From positions 1,984,001 to 2,048,000 of the forward strand of contig RBKR01000002.1 of NCBI GenBank assembly GCA_004835665.1: a DNA stretch of 64,000 bases, read 5' to 3'. This DNA comes from Phoma sp. XZ068 (Eukaryota > Ascomycota > Dothideomycetes > Pleosporales > Didymellaceae). The position numbers and the translations under genes were made by a program. The notes beneath the pieces were generated by a model. It ran no database searches, was not told where the DNA came from, and saw only the letters and a program-made list of their open reading frames with translations. Numbering within the stretch: the first letter of the stretch is position 1; each line of letters opens with the position of its first letter. Below, in pieces: positions 45,845-57,200 of this stretch.

Positions 45845-48142
45845 ATGATAATACGGACCTTCGTAGCCTTTACTGGTGCTGCTGTTGCCTTGCAGCCACT
45901 GCCGCCTGTACAATGGACGAACACAAACACATTGTCAAATGGCTTTGATGTATTTGTGGCCCGCAACGCGTCCAAGACAATATACATTGAAAGCTCGTTC
46001 GCAGATGTTGCAGACAGCGAAGGGCTCACTCTTATACCACCGACCGCATTCCAATTCGCGGAAACGTTCCGTCGAGACCTTTCATCCTGGACCACCGCAA
46101 ATTGGACACTTGAGCGAGTGGATCAGATTCCTGACAATGCATCTGGAATTTTTCTGGGTCCGTTCAGAGGATCTGATGATGAGGTCACTTACGAGAACGG
46201 TGTTACGACTGAGGAAGGCTATGAGATCGAGATCACCAACCGCACTGTTTACATCGGCGGGAAGGGTGCCCGTGGCATGTTTTGGGGTACGAGAACACTC
46301 ATGCAGCAAGCACTGATCGCCAATGGATCTTCTTTACCGGCAGGCCGCACAGTAGATGCACCGGCATATGCAACACGCGGCTATATGCTAGATGCGGGTC
46401 GTAAGTGGTACACGCCCGATTTTCTTAAAGAGTTGTGTACCTATGCTTCCTTTTTCAAGATCTCGGAATTCCACTACCACAGCAGCGACAACGCACCTTT
46501 GAACAGGGGTCATAATGAGACATGGAACAAAGTCTTTTCGCATTTCTCGCTCTACCCCGAGCAGAACACAGAGCTTCAGGGCATCATTGAACGAAAAAAC
46601 GAGACACTCTCCCGGGCACAATTCGAAGATGTCCAGACACACTGTGCGCAACGAGGTGTGACAGTTATCCCAGAAATCGAAGCACCTGGTCACGCTCTTG
46701 CTATCACTAAGTGGAAGCCAGAGCTCGCGCTAGCAAAGAAAGATCTGCTAAACCTTACTCACCCGGACGCGATACCAACCGTGAAGGCTATTTGGAGCGA
46801 GTTTCTGCCCTGGTTCCAGACTAAGGAGGTACACATCGGTGCTGATGAGTACGACCCTGAACTTGCAGATGACTATATCAAGTTCGTGAATGAGATGTCC
46901 GACTTCGTCAATTCAACAGCTGGTAAACGCATCAGGATCTGGGGAACACATGAGCCTTCAAAAAACCTCACTATCTCCAAGGACATCATCGTTCAGCATT
47001 GGCAATACGGACAGTCTGACCCTATACAACTACAGAGTGATGGATACCACCTAATCAACTCGGAAGACTGGTGGGCGTATATGAGCTTGAAGAACGACCA
47101 CACACCCATCCTGCCTGCGCCATATCCGCAGTTCTACAACATCGGTAGAACCCTGGACTTCGCCGACGTGTCCGGCTGGCAGTGGGATCCATCACTCTTC
47201 AACCCTATCAATACAACCCAACAGCTCGAACCCCGAGCCAGCGGTAACAAGGGCGCGATTCTCGCTGCCTGGAACGACAACGGCCCAGACGCGACCACGC
47301 AGCTGGAAGCATACTACGCTATGCGCCAAGGCATTCCAGTCATGGCAGCACGCGCATGGGCTGGGAGACGCGGGGCAAACATCACAGTCGATAACGTGAA
47401 CGCGACTATTCAGTTTCTGGCTTCAATGGCGCCAGGACAGAACCTCGACAGGAGGCCTGCATCACTACGCACTACTTCACAAGCTAAGAGGCCGATCATC
47501 TCATGGACCCAGCGAGATGGCGCGATGGCACAAACGTTTAGTAAAGGCTCTTTTGGCCCACCATACACATTGAGCCTAAACGTTTCATCGCCTTTTGCTA
47601 TCAAGGGGTCAGACACTTCATTGTCCATCAGCAACGTCATCAGCAACGCAAATACTAACTCCTCCGTCTCGACCCTCGTTTTCACTACAGCTGACGGATT
47701 CCCCTACCCCCTCCGTAACGTCTCATACAACGATTACGACCCTGGCCATCCAGGGAGGATATGGACAAATGTATCCACCTCAACGCACGAGCCTGTTCCA
47801 ATCACACTCCCAGTGAGACTACGCATCGAAACAGACATCTACAATGGTAGCCGCGTCTGGGTCAACGAAAAGTTCGCAGGACGTTTCGAAGTGTTTGTAT
47901 TTGGTGGCCGCAACACTTTGTTCAGTTGGAGTCAGATGACGCTTGTTGCGCCGTTGGACAGTGTGGATGGTGGGGTCGACAGCTTCAAATTAGAGGTTGG
48001 GGTAGGCATGTACAACATTACGGCTGGAGATGGAAAACATGACGCTTCGCCGCCAGAGCAGAGTGCGGCGGTCAGCGGGAAAGGTGCAGGGACGACATTG
48101 CAGATGTTGATCGGGTTCATGATGATTTGGGTTTTTGTTTGA
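45845..48142 (+). CDS. GPI-anchored beta-N-acetylhexosaminidase, GH20
   Basis: Glycoside hydrolase that removes terminal N-acetylhexosamine from chitin oligomers or N-glycans, at the cell surface. Intronless, 765 aa. Residues 1-16 (MIIRTFVAFTGAAVAL) are a signal peptide. The GH20b N-terminal domain is followed by the catalytic barrel from about residue 175 (ATRGYMLDAGRKWYTPDFLK). The catalytic Asp-Glu pair is in HIGADEYD (Asp334, Glu335). VIPEIEAPGHALAI and HWQYGQ are other barrel motifs. From about 545 on there is an extra beta-rich C-terminal region. The end has the GPI-signal pattern: small residues (SAAVSGKGAG), then a hydrophobic tail LQMLIGFMMIWVFV. Many N-glycosylation sites. Substrate choice between chitin remodelling and glycoprotein trimming is open. 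Confidence 0.93.
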   Translation: MIIRTFVAFTGAAVALQPLPPVQWTNTNTLSNGFDVFVARNASKTIYIESSFADVADSEGLTLIPPTAFQFAETFRRDLSSWTTANWTLERVDQIPDNASGIFLGPFRGSDDEVTYENGVTTEEGYEIEITNRTVYIGGKGARGMFWGTRTLMQQALIANGSSLPAGRTVDAPAYATRGYMLDAGRKWYTPDFLKELCTYASFFKISEFHYHSSDNAPLNRGHNETWNKVFSHFSLYPEQNTELQGIIERKNETLSRAQFEDVQTHCAQRGVTVIPEIEAPGHALAITKWKPELALAKKDLLNLTHPDAIPTVKAIWSEFLPWFQTKEVHIGADEYDPELADDYIKFVNEMSDFVNSTAGKRIRIWGTHEPSKNLTISKDIIVQHWQYGQSDPIQLQSDGYHLINSEDWWAYMSLKNDHTPILPAPYPQFYNIGRTLDFADVSGWQWDPSLFNPINTTQQLEPRASGNKGAILAAWNDNGPDATTQLEAYYAMRQGIPVMAARAWAGRRGANITVDNVNATIQFLASMAPGQNLDRRPASLRTTSQAKRPIISWTQRDGAMAQTFSKGSFGPPYTLSLNVSSPFAIKGSDTSLSISNVISNANTNSSVSTLVFTTADGFPYPLRNVSYNDYDPGHPGRIWTNVSTSTHEPVPITLPVRLRIETDIYNGSRVWVNEKFAGRFEVFVFGGRNTLFSWSQMTLVAPLDSVDGGVDSFKLEVGVGMYNITAGDGKHDASPPEQSAAVSGKGAGTTLQMLIGFMMIWVFV

Positions 48143-49333
48143 GCATGATACCATTCGTTGTCTAAAAAGCAAAGTTAATAACTCATAATCTCCCTCTGAT
48201 AAGGAAGATGCCATTTCAGATGGAAAATTAAGCTATTGCTCGCACGCTTAGGTCATGATGACTCTTTGGTAGTCGGCTTACACTTAGTATAACGAAGGCC
48301 AGACAACGGTCGTTTTTTGCGCCTCTTAGGAGGTGGAACTTTTGTCTCCGACACGAATATATTGGGTGAAAAGCAGTCAGGTAGTAGCGGCGATGGAAAC
48401 GAACACGAAAAATTACAAGCGGAGCTTGATTGTGCCCACTTTTACAGCCACGTTTGACAGTGAAGCGAGTGACGGAGAAAGCGTCCCTCACTTGATCTGG
48501 TCCGCTCACACTGCTGAAGCCGCACATAATCTTCAATCCTATTTTAAATTTGGGCTGATTTTCGAACTCTTCTCAATCTCGCCTATCTTTTTCTTAGGCC
48601 TGCCGGCTCGAAGCGACTCGGAAGATTGTCAACAATCCGCCTTTCGTGCACGACCACATCACTCACGCGTCCATTCGTTTGCATCTTGTTTCGTGAAATC
48701 ATATGTTCAACCTCAACAATATCAGCTTTTAGGAACAGCTTACGACTCAGCACCATCTTCTCACGTGTCGGCCTCCTTTCGCTCGCTAACGGTCAGTCAA
48801 ATTCCATTCAGATCGTATCTACCCGAGACAATAACGCCAGACATTGTGCCACACTGAATTTCATTGCTTAACTCAGCGTGTCTTTCTTTGTTATATACGA
48901 GTGAGACGCTACTCATCAGCTGTCGGCTTATTGTCGGCGATAAATGCAGCCCTCCGGGCGCTGGCTTCACCTATTTTAAGCACGATTTGGTCTTGAGCTA
49001 GCAGTTATTCTTGGAGGCCAGCAATTTCAGTGTCCTTGATTTTGGATCGGTTGATTGTGACTGCTTGGCTTCGACACATGTTTACTTCAGGGAGTACGTT
49101 GTACTTCAGGGACTGGATTTTGGTAATAAAACTTGATCAAAATTGTAGCGTCTTGTGTGAGGCAGCTGAAACGTATATGAGATATTAATGGGACCAAATA
49201 GAGTTATAGGCGGGGTCCAGGGCCAGTGCTTTTGGCCATGCATCCGCGACACCGATAGAGGTATAACTGAGATACGACTGAAATGCTTTGAAGGTCATCA
49301 AATAGCAAGATGTCTGACAAACAAACTGTGTAC
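48143..49333. other. Intergenic gap between convergent genes, 1,191 bases
   Basis: Tail-to-tail gap. An open plus-strand stretch at about 48333-48857 has no ATG near its start and no domain. I see no gene. Confidence 0.5.
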
Positions 49334-50592
49334 CTAAACCAGCCCTTGTTTACTCATACCCACAAACATTGCTTCCAAAGCATCTGATGTGTCTCGGACT
49401 TGGTACCCGAGCTGACCTAGTTTCGTAACCATTTTGCTTGTATTAAAGATGGGATTGCAGCGCGGTGCTTTGAGGACCGCCTTCTGGTCTGCCAGCTCAA
49501 AGTTCTCCCACTCGAGTGAGGGCCGGATGTACCTTTTTGCAAGCGACAAGACTTGATTATTGGTGAAAGGTTGTGGGCTGATCTATGTCCAACTGATGTC
49601 AGTACTACATGACGAGTTGCTTTCTCTGGTAGTAATATAGCATAATATTGAACTTACCAGGTTGTATATGCCAGTCTCTTTGTGAGCAGATAGTATAATC
49701 GCTCCTGGTAGTAGGTCAGGCAAGACGGTGCCAGACTAGGCAATCGTAGAGAATTAGCTAGGCACTTTGACGCATGACGGGCCAAGAGATGGTTCAAACT
49801 CACAGATTCAATGTTTAAAATCTTCTTGTAGGTGAGCAATTTGGTGAGAAGGTTGTTTGGGTCTAAGTCTGCGGAGATGGGTGCGCGCAAGCGAAGAAGG
49901 AGGAGGTTCGGATAATGTTTGATTGCCTATGGACAGATAAGCTCGCGAGTCAATTACGATCAGGACAAACCAGCGGCAAATTACGATCGCAGCCTATTGG
50001 AAAAACACATACATTCTCACTGACAGATCTTGTGTGTGAGTAGAATGAATCTGCGTAGAAGGGCGCATCGTCTTCCGTGAAGTGATGCAAGTCCGCTGGA
50101 TGATCTGAGTCATGTTCAAAGAGGCACGCTGACCCAAACTGGGTAATGTGTATGTCTCTTAGGAAGCAGCAATCGACCAGGTTCATCACGCCCAAGATGT
50201 TGGAACGGGCTGTCTCTATCTTGTGGTCCTCACACCAGTCAGCATTTGGTAGACCCCGTACTCCAGCAAAGTTCATGACGCGGCCCGGATTAAATTGCTC
50301 GAGATCACTGTGCTCAAGTCAGGACTTGGTCTACGATCGTGGAACGACGAGTGCGGTAGGAGATTAGCATAGGCACAAACCTCATCACCTCATTTCGATT
50401 TTCCAGTCTAGCCAGACTAGTAGCAACAGTCCTGCCTGACTCTTGCAGTAATTTTCTCACTTGCGAGGCAATCCAGCCATTGCCTGAGGTGGAATGGTTA
50501 GTATTCAAGCACGGATAGCGGTGAATTTTGCCCCACTAGGTTCGATACATACCGAATAATAAGAAGTCCACGGAGGTCTCTTTAGTGATCAT
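49334..50592 (-). CDS. UDP-4-keto-6-deoxy-glucose 3,5-epimerase/4-reductase (UDP-rhamnose synthesis)
   Basis: Short-chain dehydrogenase (RmlD-like domain) expected to convert UDP-4-keto-6-deoxyglucose to UDP-L-rhamnose with NADPH. It is broken over several frames; six exons (50592-50553, 50483-50381, 50307-50013, 49926-49804, 49735-49658, 49582-49334) give 295 aa in continuous phase. The intron after MITKETSVDFLLFG splits the nucleotide motif, which rejoins as LFGGNGWIASQVRKLL. RVMNFAGVRGLPNADWCEDHK is the substrate-loop signature of plant and fungal UER-type enzymes, followed by THI-like ITQFGSACLFEHD and LLLLRLRAPISADLDPNNLL. The expected catalytic YxxxK is YSHTR here, with Arg in place of Lys. 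The gene is divergent from the matching 4,6-dehydratase, which strongly supports the pathway. A plain dTDP-rhamnose reductase is the alternative. Confidence 0.88.
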
Positions 50593-51800
50593 GATCAGAG
50601 ATCTGCTCAGAATTTTGTTTTGACTGTTTCCTTTGAGAATTATTGGGTTACCGTGTTCTGTCCGTTGACGAAGTACGTGCAGAAACTCTACTGCATGGTT
50701 TGGCGGCGGTCCTGCCTAATTGTGCTAACCGTACTTGACCTATTTAAAGACACATGTTGCTGCATGTAACACAAAGAAGAAACATAATATTGTGTGCTAT
50801 CTGATGTTTAGGTGGGTTTCAGGACTACCACGCGGAGTTGACCTCGTGTCACGTGCTGACTCCGGATGCTGAGTTTGGGTCAACGCGTCGTGCACCGAGT
50901 CGCGTCTTACGGGAGATCTACCATTTACCAAATTGGCGCCTTCCAAATCCGGGCTTAAGCTGAAAGAAACAGCATTTCGCTGCCTAGCCCGGCTGATAGC
51001 CCCTGAGCAGTCAGCATGAATCTGCGCAGGCCAATTTGTGTAGAACTGCCGCCACGGTTGGCTAGGCAAAACAATTATCCAAAATCCGACTACAGATAGG
51101 ACTTGCTAGTTGTAAGTGTAATAACTCTGCTCACTCATCGTCGACATTTGTAATATGATAGTAAAGACAACATTGTGAAGTGGCAAGAGTAACTAGAACA
51201 ATAGAGGCAACAAGTTAATCGCGAGTGGTACAGCCTCTTGAAGACGACTAAATGTCAAACAAAAACTCCAGAAGCTGTAAAGACGTGACGCTGAGTCCGT
51301 GAAGGTGATTCTGGCAGCAATATCACACTGCATAGACGGTACAGATTTTCATCAGTGACCTTGAGACACCAGCTTCGATTGGTCTGGTACTACCATGTGG
51401 CTGAACTTACAGTGCTACTCATACGTGACCGAGTCAAACTCCTTGAGGACACTCTGTGTGCATTGTCACTCTCGGAGTCATGCGCTTTGGCCAACGACTG
51501 AATCCTCGCATCGTATCGCATTCGACTGCTCCACGTGGTGAAGACAATGAATTCGTTACTGTTGGTATGCAACGTTCACTCCGAGTAAGCCACAATGGTG
51601 AGAGATTAGCTTGCCTTGACTGCATGACTACCCCTTTGATAACGCAAATTTGTGTTTAAGGTTCACCAACCCTCAAGATACAACATTATCTACCATCGCA
51701 CTAGCTCTTGGCCAAATCGAATTTCGATAGAATACCTAGTCCATTTGGCCAACAATATCGATCAAACTAGTTTATCTATTCGGCCACGAAGATTCCCACC
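50593..51800. promoter_or_regulatory. Divergent promoter region of the UDP-rhamnose gene pair, 1,208 bases
   Basis: Lies between two start codons of consecutive pathway enzymes, so co-regulation from a shared region is likely. Short frames only. I see no third gene and no clear repeat. Confidence 0.55.
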
Positions 51801-53126
51801 ATGAGTGACTCCGACATCAAGCGGTCTAGGTTCACGCCACCTGACAGCCCAAGAGCGAACGAACCTCAATGGTCGCATCTCCCGGACTATGACAACGAAA
51901 CGCTAAAGCTCATCGGGACTACGAAGTTTGAGCCGAGGAATGATATCAAAAACATCTTGGTAACGGGAGGTGCTGGGTTCATGTTGGTTCATCCGTTGCG
52001 ACGAAGGAAAAGCCTCGTTGACAAATTGCAGTGGCAGTTGGGTAACCAGACACCTGGTAGTCCAATATCCGCATTACAACATCGTCTGTTTCGATAAGAT
52101 GGACTACGTTTCGGCCATGGCGAATGTCGACTGCCTTATGCCCTTTGCAAACTTTCAGTTCGTCCAAGGGGACATCACCTCACCGGAAACCGTCGAGCGG
52201 GTCTTGTCGGAACACAATATTGACTGCATTATGCATTTTGCGGCTTGTTCGCACGTACAGAACTCATTCCACGACCAGCACAGTTTCACCCTTAACAATG
52301 TCGTTGGAACACAGATACTCCTCGAAGCGGCACGCCGACACGGTATCGTCAAGCGATTCATCCACGTCAGTACGGACGAAGTGTACGGTGAGGCGGCTGT
52401 CGACCTCGTCGATGAGACAGTACAGTTCCTGCCCACAAACCCCTACTCGGCGTCAAAAGCAGCGGCGGAAATGTATGTGTACGCGTACTACAAATCCTTC
52501 AACCTTCCCGTCGTCATCGTCAGAAGCAACAACGTCTTCGGACCATGCCAATACCCGGAGAGTAAGTCAGTCCGAATTTGTTCACATGTTTCCTTTTGCT
52601 CACCACGTAACTAGAGATTATCCCAAGGTTCTTCACCCTGCTTTCCAAGAATCAACCAATTACCATCCAAGGATCAGGCCTACACAGGCGACGATACCTA
52701 TATAGCGGCGACGCGGCGGATGGCTTTGACACCATCCTGCACAAAGGCGTAACTGGCGAGGCATACAACATAGAGTCAGGCAACGGGATAGTAAACATTG
52801 AAGTCGCCGTGCGGATGCTCGAACTCTGTGGCTACGACCCCAAAGCCGACTTTGCCACGCGCTTGTCGTGGATTGCAGATCGGCCATTCAACGACCACGA
52901 CTATTATGTTGATGGATCCAAGCTCGCGAAGCTGGGATGGAGGCAGAACACCCCCTTTGAGACTGGTCTCAGGGCTACTGTCGACTGGTACAGGAAGAAC
53001 CTCGACACCTGGTGGACCAGTGAGGAGATTGACGCGATTTCGGTCGAGACACCAGCAGTGAGTTCGGTGGTCGTCGGGAACCCACTAGAGTTGGAAGGAA
53101 GGAAGCTACCAATCGCAGTGCGATAA
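51801..53126 (+). CDS. UDP-glucose 4,6-dehydratase (RmlB/RHM-N type)
   Basis: Extended short-chain dehydrogenase that converts UDP-glucose (or dTDP-glucose) to the 4-keto-6-deoxy sugar with bound NAD, the first step toward UDP-L-rhamnose. Exons 51801-51982, 52032-52561 and 52615-53126 give 407 aa. Intron 1 splits the NAD motif, which rejoins as NILVTGGAGFIGSWVTRHLV. The diagnostic VSTDEVYGE and catalytic NPYSASKAAAE (Tyr199, Lys203) are present. VVIVRSNNVFGPCQYPE|KIIPRFFTLL spans intron 2, followed by GSGLHRRRYLYSGDAADG. The N-terminal 50 residues are polar. Substrate UDP- rather than dTDP-glucose is inferred from known fungal pathways. It has no fused reductase domain, the partner gene being separate and divergent. 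Confidence 0.93.
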
Positions 53127-54211
53127 GACAAAGGCGCAAGGTTTGCATTTGAAAGGGTACTCTTGTAGAATGCTAAGACATAGGCTGATTCAGAAGTGGA
53201 GATTCTGCAAAAGTGCAGCATAGATTGTATCTAAGATTTTATTCTTCTTGATTACTCTAGCGGGTTTTCTACTGTTCTCTCATTCGTTTTTGTCGAGTAG
53301 ACTCGAGATAGTATACGTCCCGCATTCTCTTACGCAGTAGACTTTAGAAATTACATAGATAGCTATCAGATATTTTTCAGATTATGTTTCAAGATCTTGT
53401 CTTATGAAATTAAATAACTCTACCTAAAATATTCTACGAGCTACAATGTAAAGTGTTGATATGTCTTTTTAGTTTATTTAACTGTCTCCAATTCGATAGT
53501 CAAAGAACTACCAATACCATGCTAAGAGGATACGGAAGTTGAAAACTTCTTAAATAATAGATCCTCTTACCAATTTACTGCCTTTTTTTCTTTCTTTTTG
53601 CGCTTTAGCAACTTGTATCTACTTTCTATCTATTGTGGAACAGATATGTGGTACTGCACTGGAGATTTTCTTGAGATCTATCACTATAAATATGGATTCG
53701 AGTAGTTCTCAAAAGAGCCAATCTATACCAAAGCACATAAGCTCTGGGGGATAAGCAGTAATGCGACTAAGGTCTGACTTCGCACAGTATATCTCTTGAT
53801 ACGCATCTCCAACACAAGAGCACCGTTTGAAGATCTGACAACGCCTTACAGCAAAGCACGCAGTGGAGTGCTGACGTAATCACTCACAACCATCACATAC
53901 GCCCGCGTTGTGATATGATTCACAGAGATTTTGAAGTCAGCGTATCAATGGAACAGAATGACGTGTCCGCGGACAGCAGTATTGTCTTTCTTGCCGAGAG
54001 GGACCAGGGGATGGAAATGACAAGTATGCTCTCACACAGGCGATGCTCGGCTCCAAAGATCGCTTTATCTATATTAGAAAGCAAGCACCACTCCAACACT
54101 TTCCGAGGAAAATTGAGGCTCAAAGAAAGAAACATAAATTGTCTAAGTACTTAAATACATCAGTGCGCCCCTCCATCAATCGTTCAATCTATCTTTGTCT
54201 GCAGTTTACTA
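53127..54211. other. Gap with an AT-rich island, 1,085 bases
   Basis: 3' regions of the dehydratase (+) and polyketide synthase (-). The part from about 53220 to 53700 is strikingly AT-rich; two sample lines, 53341-53400 and 53401-53460, are about 25-27% G+C by count, against roughly half in flanking genes. No gene seen. It could be a decayed repeat or simply an AT-rich boundary. Confidence 0.6.
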
Positions 54212-57200
54212 CTACTCCAACCCACCCAACAACTCACTCTTCCCCGCCACCAGCCCGCCAAACTCCAGTATCGAAGGACTTTGCAAGATATCAAAGATAC
54301 TGACCTTTGCCTTCAAACTACTCGCCAGCCAGTTCCTCAGCTCGACCGCAACAAGCGAGTCCACACCGTAACTACTCAGCGTACGACTGGAATCCACTTC
54401 CTCAGCGTCGAAGGAGAATATCGACGCTGTCTTGCCGGCTACCGCATCGACGACAAGATTAATGGCTTCGGCCTTGGTGATGCTTCCGTCGGCCGCGGCG
54501 CGCTTGAGTTCAGAGAGGCTGTCTTTAGAGCCCGCGGCGTCAGCGGCGGCGGATTGCGCGGCGCCGCGGGAGCTGGCGAGACGCAGTGTACCGAAGCGGC
54601 GATCAGATTTAGTCACGGAGTCTGCGGGGAGGGCGTCGTAGGTGGTGAGGCCGAGGATGACTTGGCTTGCTGCGGGAGAGGGGGGGAGGGGATGGCGGAT
54701 GGCGGATTCGACGAGGTCCATGACGGTGTCTATGCCTGCAGAGCTCAGGCCTACTTTGGCGATGCGTTTGACGACGTCGGCTTCTGCATCACCTTGTTGG
54801 GCCATCCAGCCTACGCCTTCGATGGCGGTGAGGTTGAGCGTGACGGCGGGGAGGGCTCGGGCGGCACGGTGTCGGGCAAGGGCGTCTTGGAAGGTGTTGC
54901 CTGCGGCGTAGTGGGCTTGTGAAGGATGACCGGGAATCCCGATGGCAGAGGACAACTGGATGAAGAAGTCGACTGAGGGGATGTGCTTGTGCGCGTTGGT
55001 GCTGCTGTCGATCTTCACGCGGATGCCGCTCTGCCAAACATCGTAGGACATGTTGTCGAGAATTGAATTCTGGGTGTCCATGTTAGCTCATCGATCAGAG
55101 AAGATTTTCGTGGGAAGTGGACAAACCTCGAGCCTCATGGCAGCATTGATAACTCCGCGAATGGGTGGCATCGTGGCAGCCACCTCTACCAGGAGGTTGA
55201 TAAACGCTTGCTCGTTACCGACGTCGCAAGATCGGATCCGGAGGTTACACTTGTCCGCCTGGGCCATTGCCCTCATTGAAGCAACATCGGGGCTGGACTC
55301 TGCACTTCTGGAAACGATCAGTATGTTCTTGGCTCCCTGCTCCATCATCCATGAGGCGATATGTTGACCGATGCCTCCCATGCCACCTATGATCAGATAA
55401 GTAGCATCTGAGCTGCCAAGTTCCAGTGGAGCTGGCTCTTCGGCCTCCTAAGTTCGCAAGTTAGTTCCCATTCGTAACAAGCGCTTGTGGTGTGACTTAC
55501 CTGTGCTTGAAGCTCGGGGTAGACTCTAGGTACGTATACGACAGAGTCCTTAACCGAGAATTCCCAGTCCTGATCAACATTTTGAAGACTGCTGTCGAAC
55601 GTCCGCTTGAATATATTGACAACATGAGTAATATTCTCCTCAGTCAACACATGGCCATCCGCTATCTTTGCAAAGTCCAAGTGCACGCACCGCTTTCCAG
55701 CATCTTCTTGTCGCAGTACGCGCAAGAGACCACTCGTTGTGCTAAGCAGTGGCTCGTCCACATCCACGAGGCCACCACCACTGAGCCAAAGGATATTCTG
55801 AGCGCTGACAAGGAACTTCTTCAACGCTCCGAAAGCAAACGGATCCAAGTTGGCCACAAACGGGCTTTCGAGCTCTGGTATGAATATGTATGTCTTTTCT
55901 GCTGATACTTCGAGTTCGTAGAGGCTCTCGATGATGGGAGTCGCGCCAGTCTCGGTCTCAATGGTATGAGCCAATTGCTCGACCCACTGCTTGGACTCCA
56001 TGTAACCAGCATGTACGATCGATACGGACGATGGGTAAACCGCTTCCGTGGCCTTCTTTCCTGTCATGATGAGGCTGAATGACTGGTGGCGCGCATCTTC
56101 ACTATCGCCAACTTTTAGATGAACGCCAGAAAAGCCTGCCTTGCGCAGGATCTCATCCCATGCGGGGACAGGGATACTTGCGTCTGACTCTTTCAAAACA
56201 CCAAAGACGAGTTTGTGGTCTAGTGGCTCTTCTGTTGGCTCGATGAGCAGGAGTTGGCCTCCAGGTTTGAGCAGTCTGTTTACATTGCTCAGGGCACCTT
56301 GTAATGATTCAGTCTTGTGGAGCAACAGCGGTGCAACAATGAGATCGTAAGCTGCAGACGCGAAGCCCTGCTCTCCGGGATCATTGTTGATGTCCAGCTG
56401 CCTCGTGCTCAAAAGATCGGCCCACGGTGCCACTTTCTGTGTGACGGAATCAAACAGCGCACTGCTCGAGTCGGTGAAGTCGTAGTGTCCCAATACTGTT
56501 CTAGTGCCGTCGATACCGTATCTGCCTCCGAAGGCCTCCAGTACAGCTTGAGTAGCGGTGCCATTGCTTCCATTCAGCTCAAGCACCTGAGCGCCTGGAT
56601 GAGTGAGGGCAAGTTGCTCAACAAGCTTGCCGAGTTGCTTCAAGGAGACGTCTCCAAACTTGGCATGACCCACATAGTACTGATCCAGCAAGGTACTGGT
56701 GTTCAATACCTGGGCCGCGTCTACCTCGCCGACCAGGATCTTGGGCAGTTCCTGTCCTACACGGACTAGAAGTTGTGCAGAGGCGAGACCTCTGGCATTG
56801 ACCTCATCAGCAAGCAGTTGCTTGACTCCTTTTCCTGTTCGGGCCCAGGTGTTGCTTCGAGGACCAAGTTCTCCTTTGGCAGCAGTCTCCACTACCCTCT
56901 TCATCCAGCTCCACAGAGCTGCATACCTAGGACTGACGCTGTCAGGAGCCATCTCAAGCTCCTTCACAGCATCGTGAATGAAATGGAAAGCCACACGATT
57001 CGTCTTACGCTCGATATCGGTCTGCTTGTCGTCTTCCGGCTTGACCTTCAACGACTGCACAAACGCTTCAGGTATTGTCGAGGTGAGATCAGCCTCCCAT
57101 TCCAGCCTCGAGATAATGTTAGGCTTTTCTTCAGACTCATCAGCCTCGCGAGGGATGGCCTGAGCGAAGAAATGATCCACTAGGAGGGTGACATCGCCAG

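Noticed and set aside
48333..48857. 175-codon plus-strand frame in the gap after the hexosaminidase
   Set aside because: No ATG at the start, mixed composition, no domain or splice partner.
53127..54211. A possible gene in the AT-rich gap
   Set aside because: Frequent stops in all frames and no exon-like pieces.
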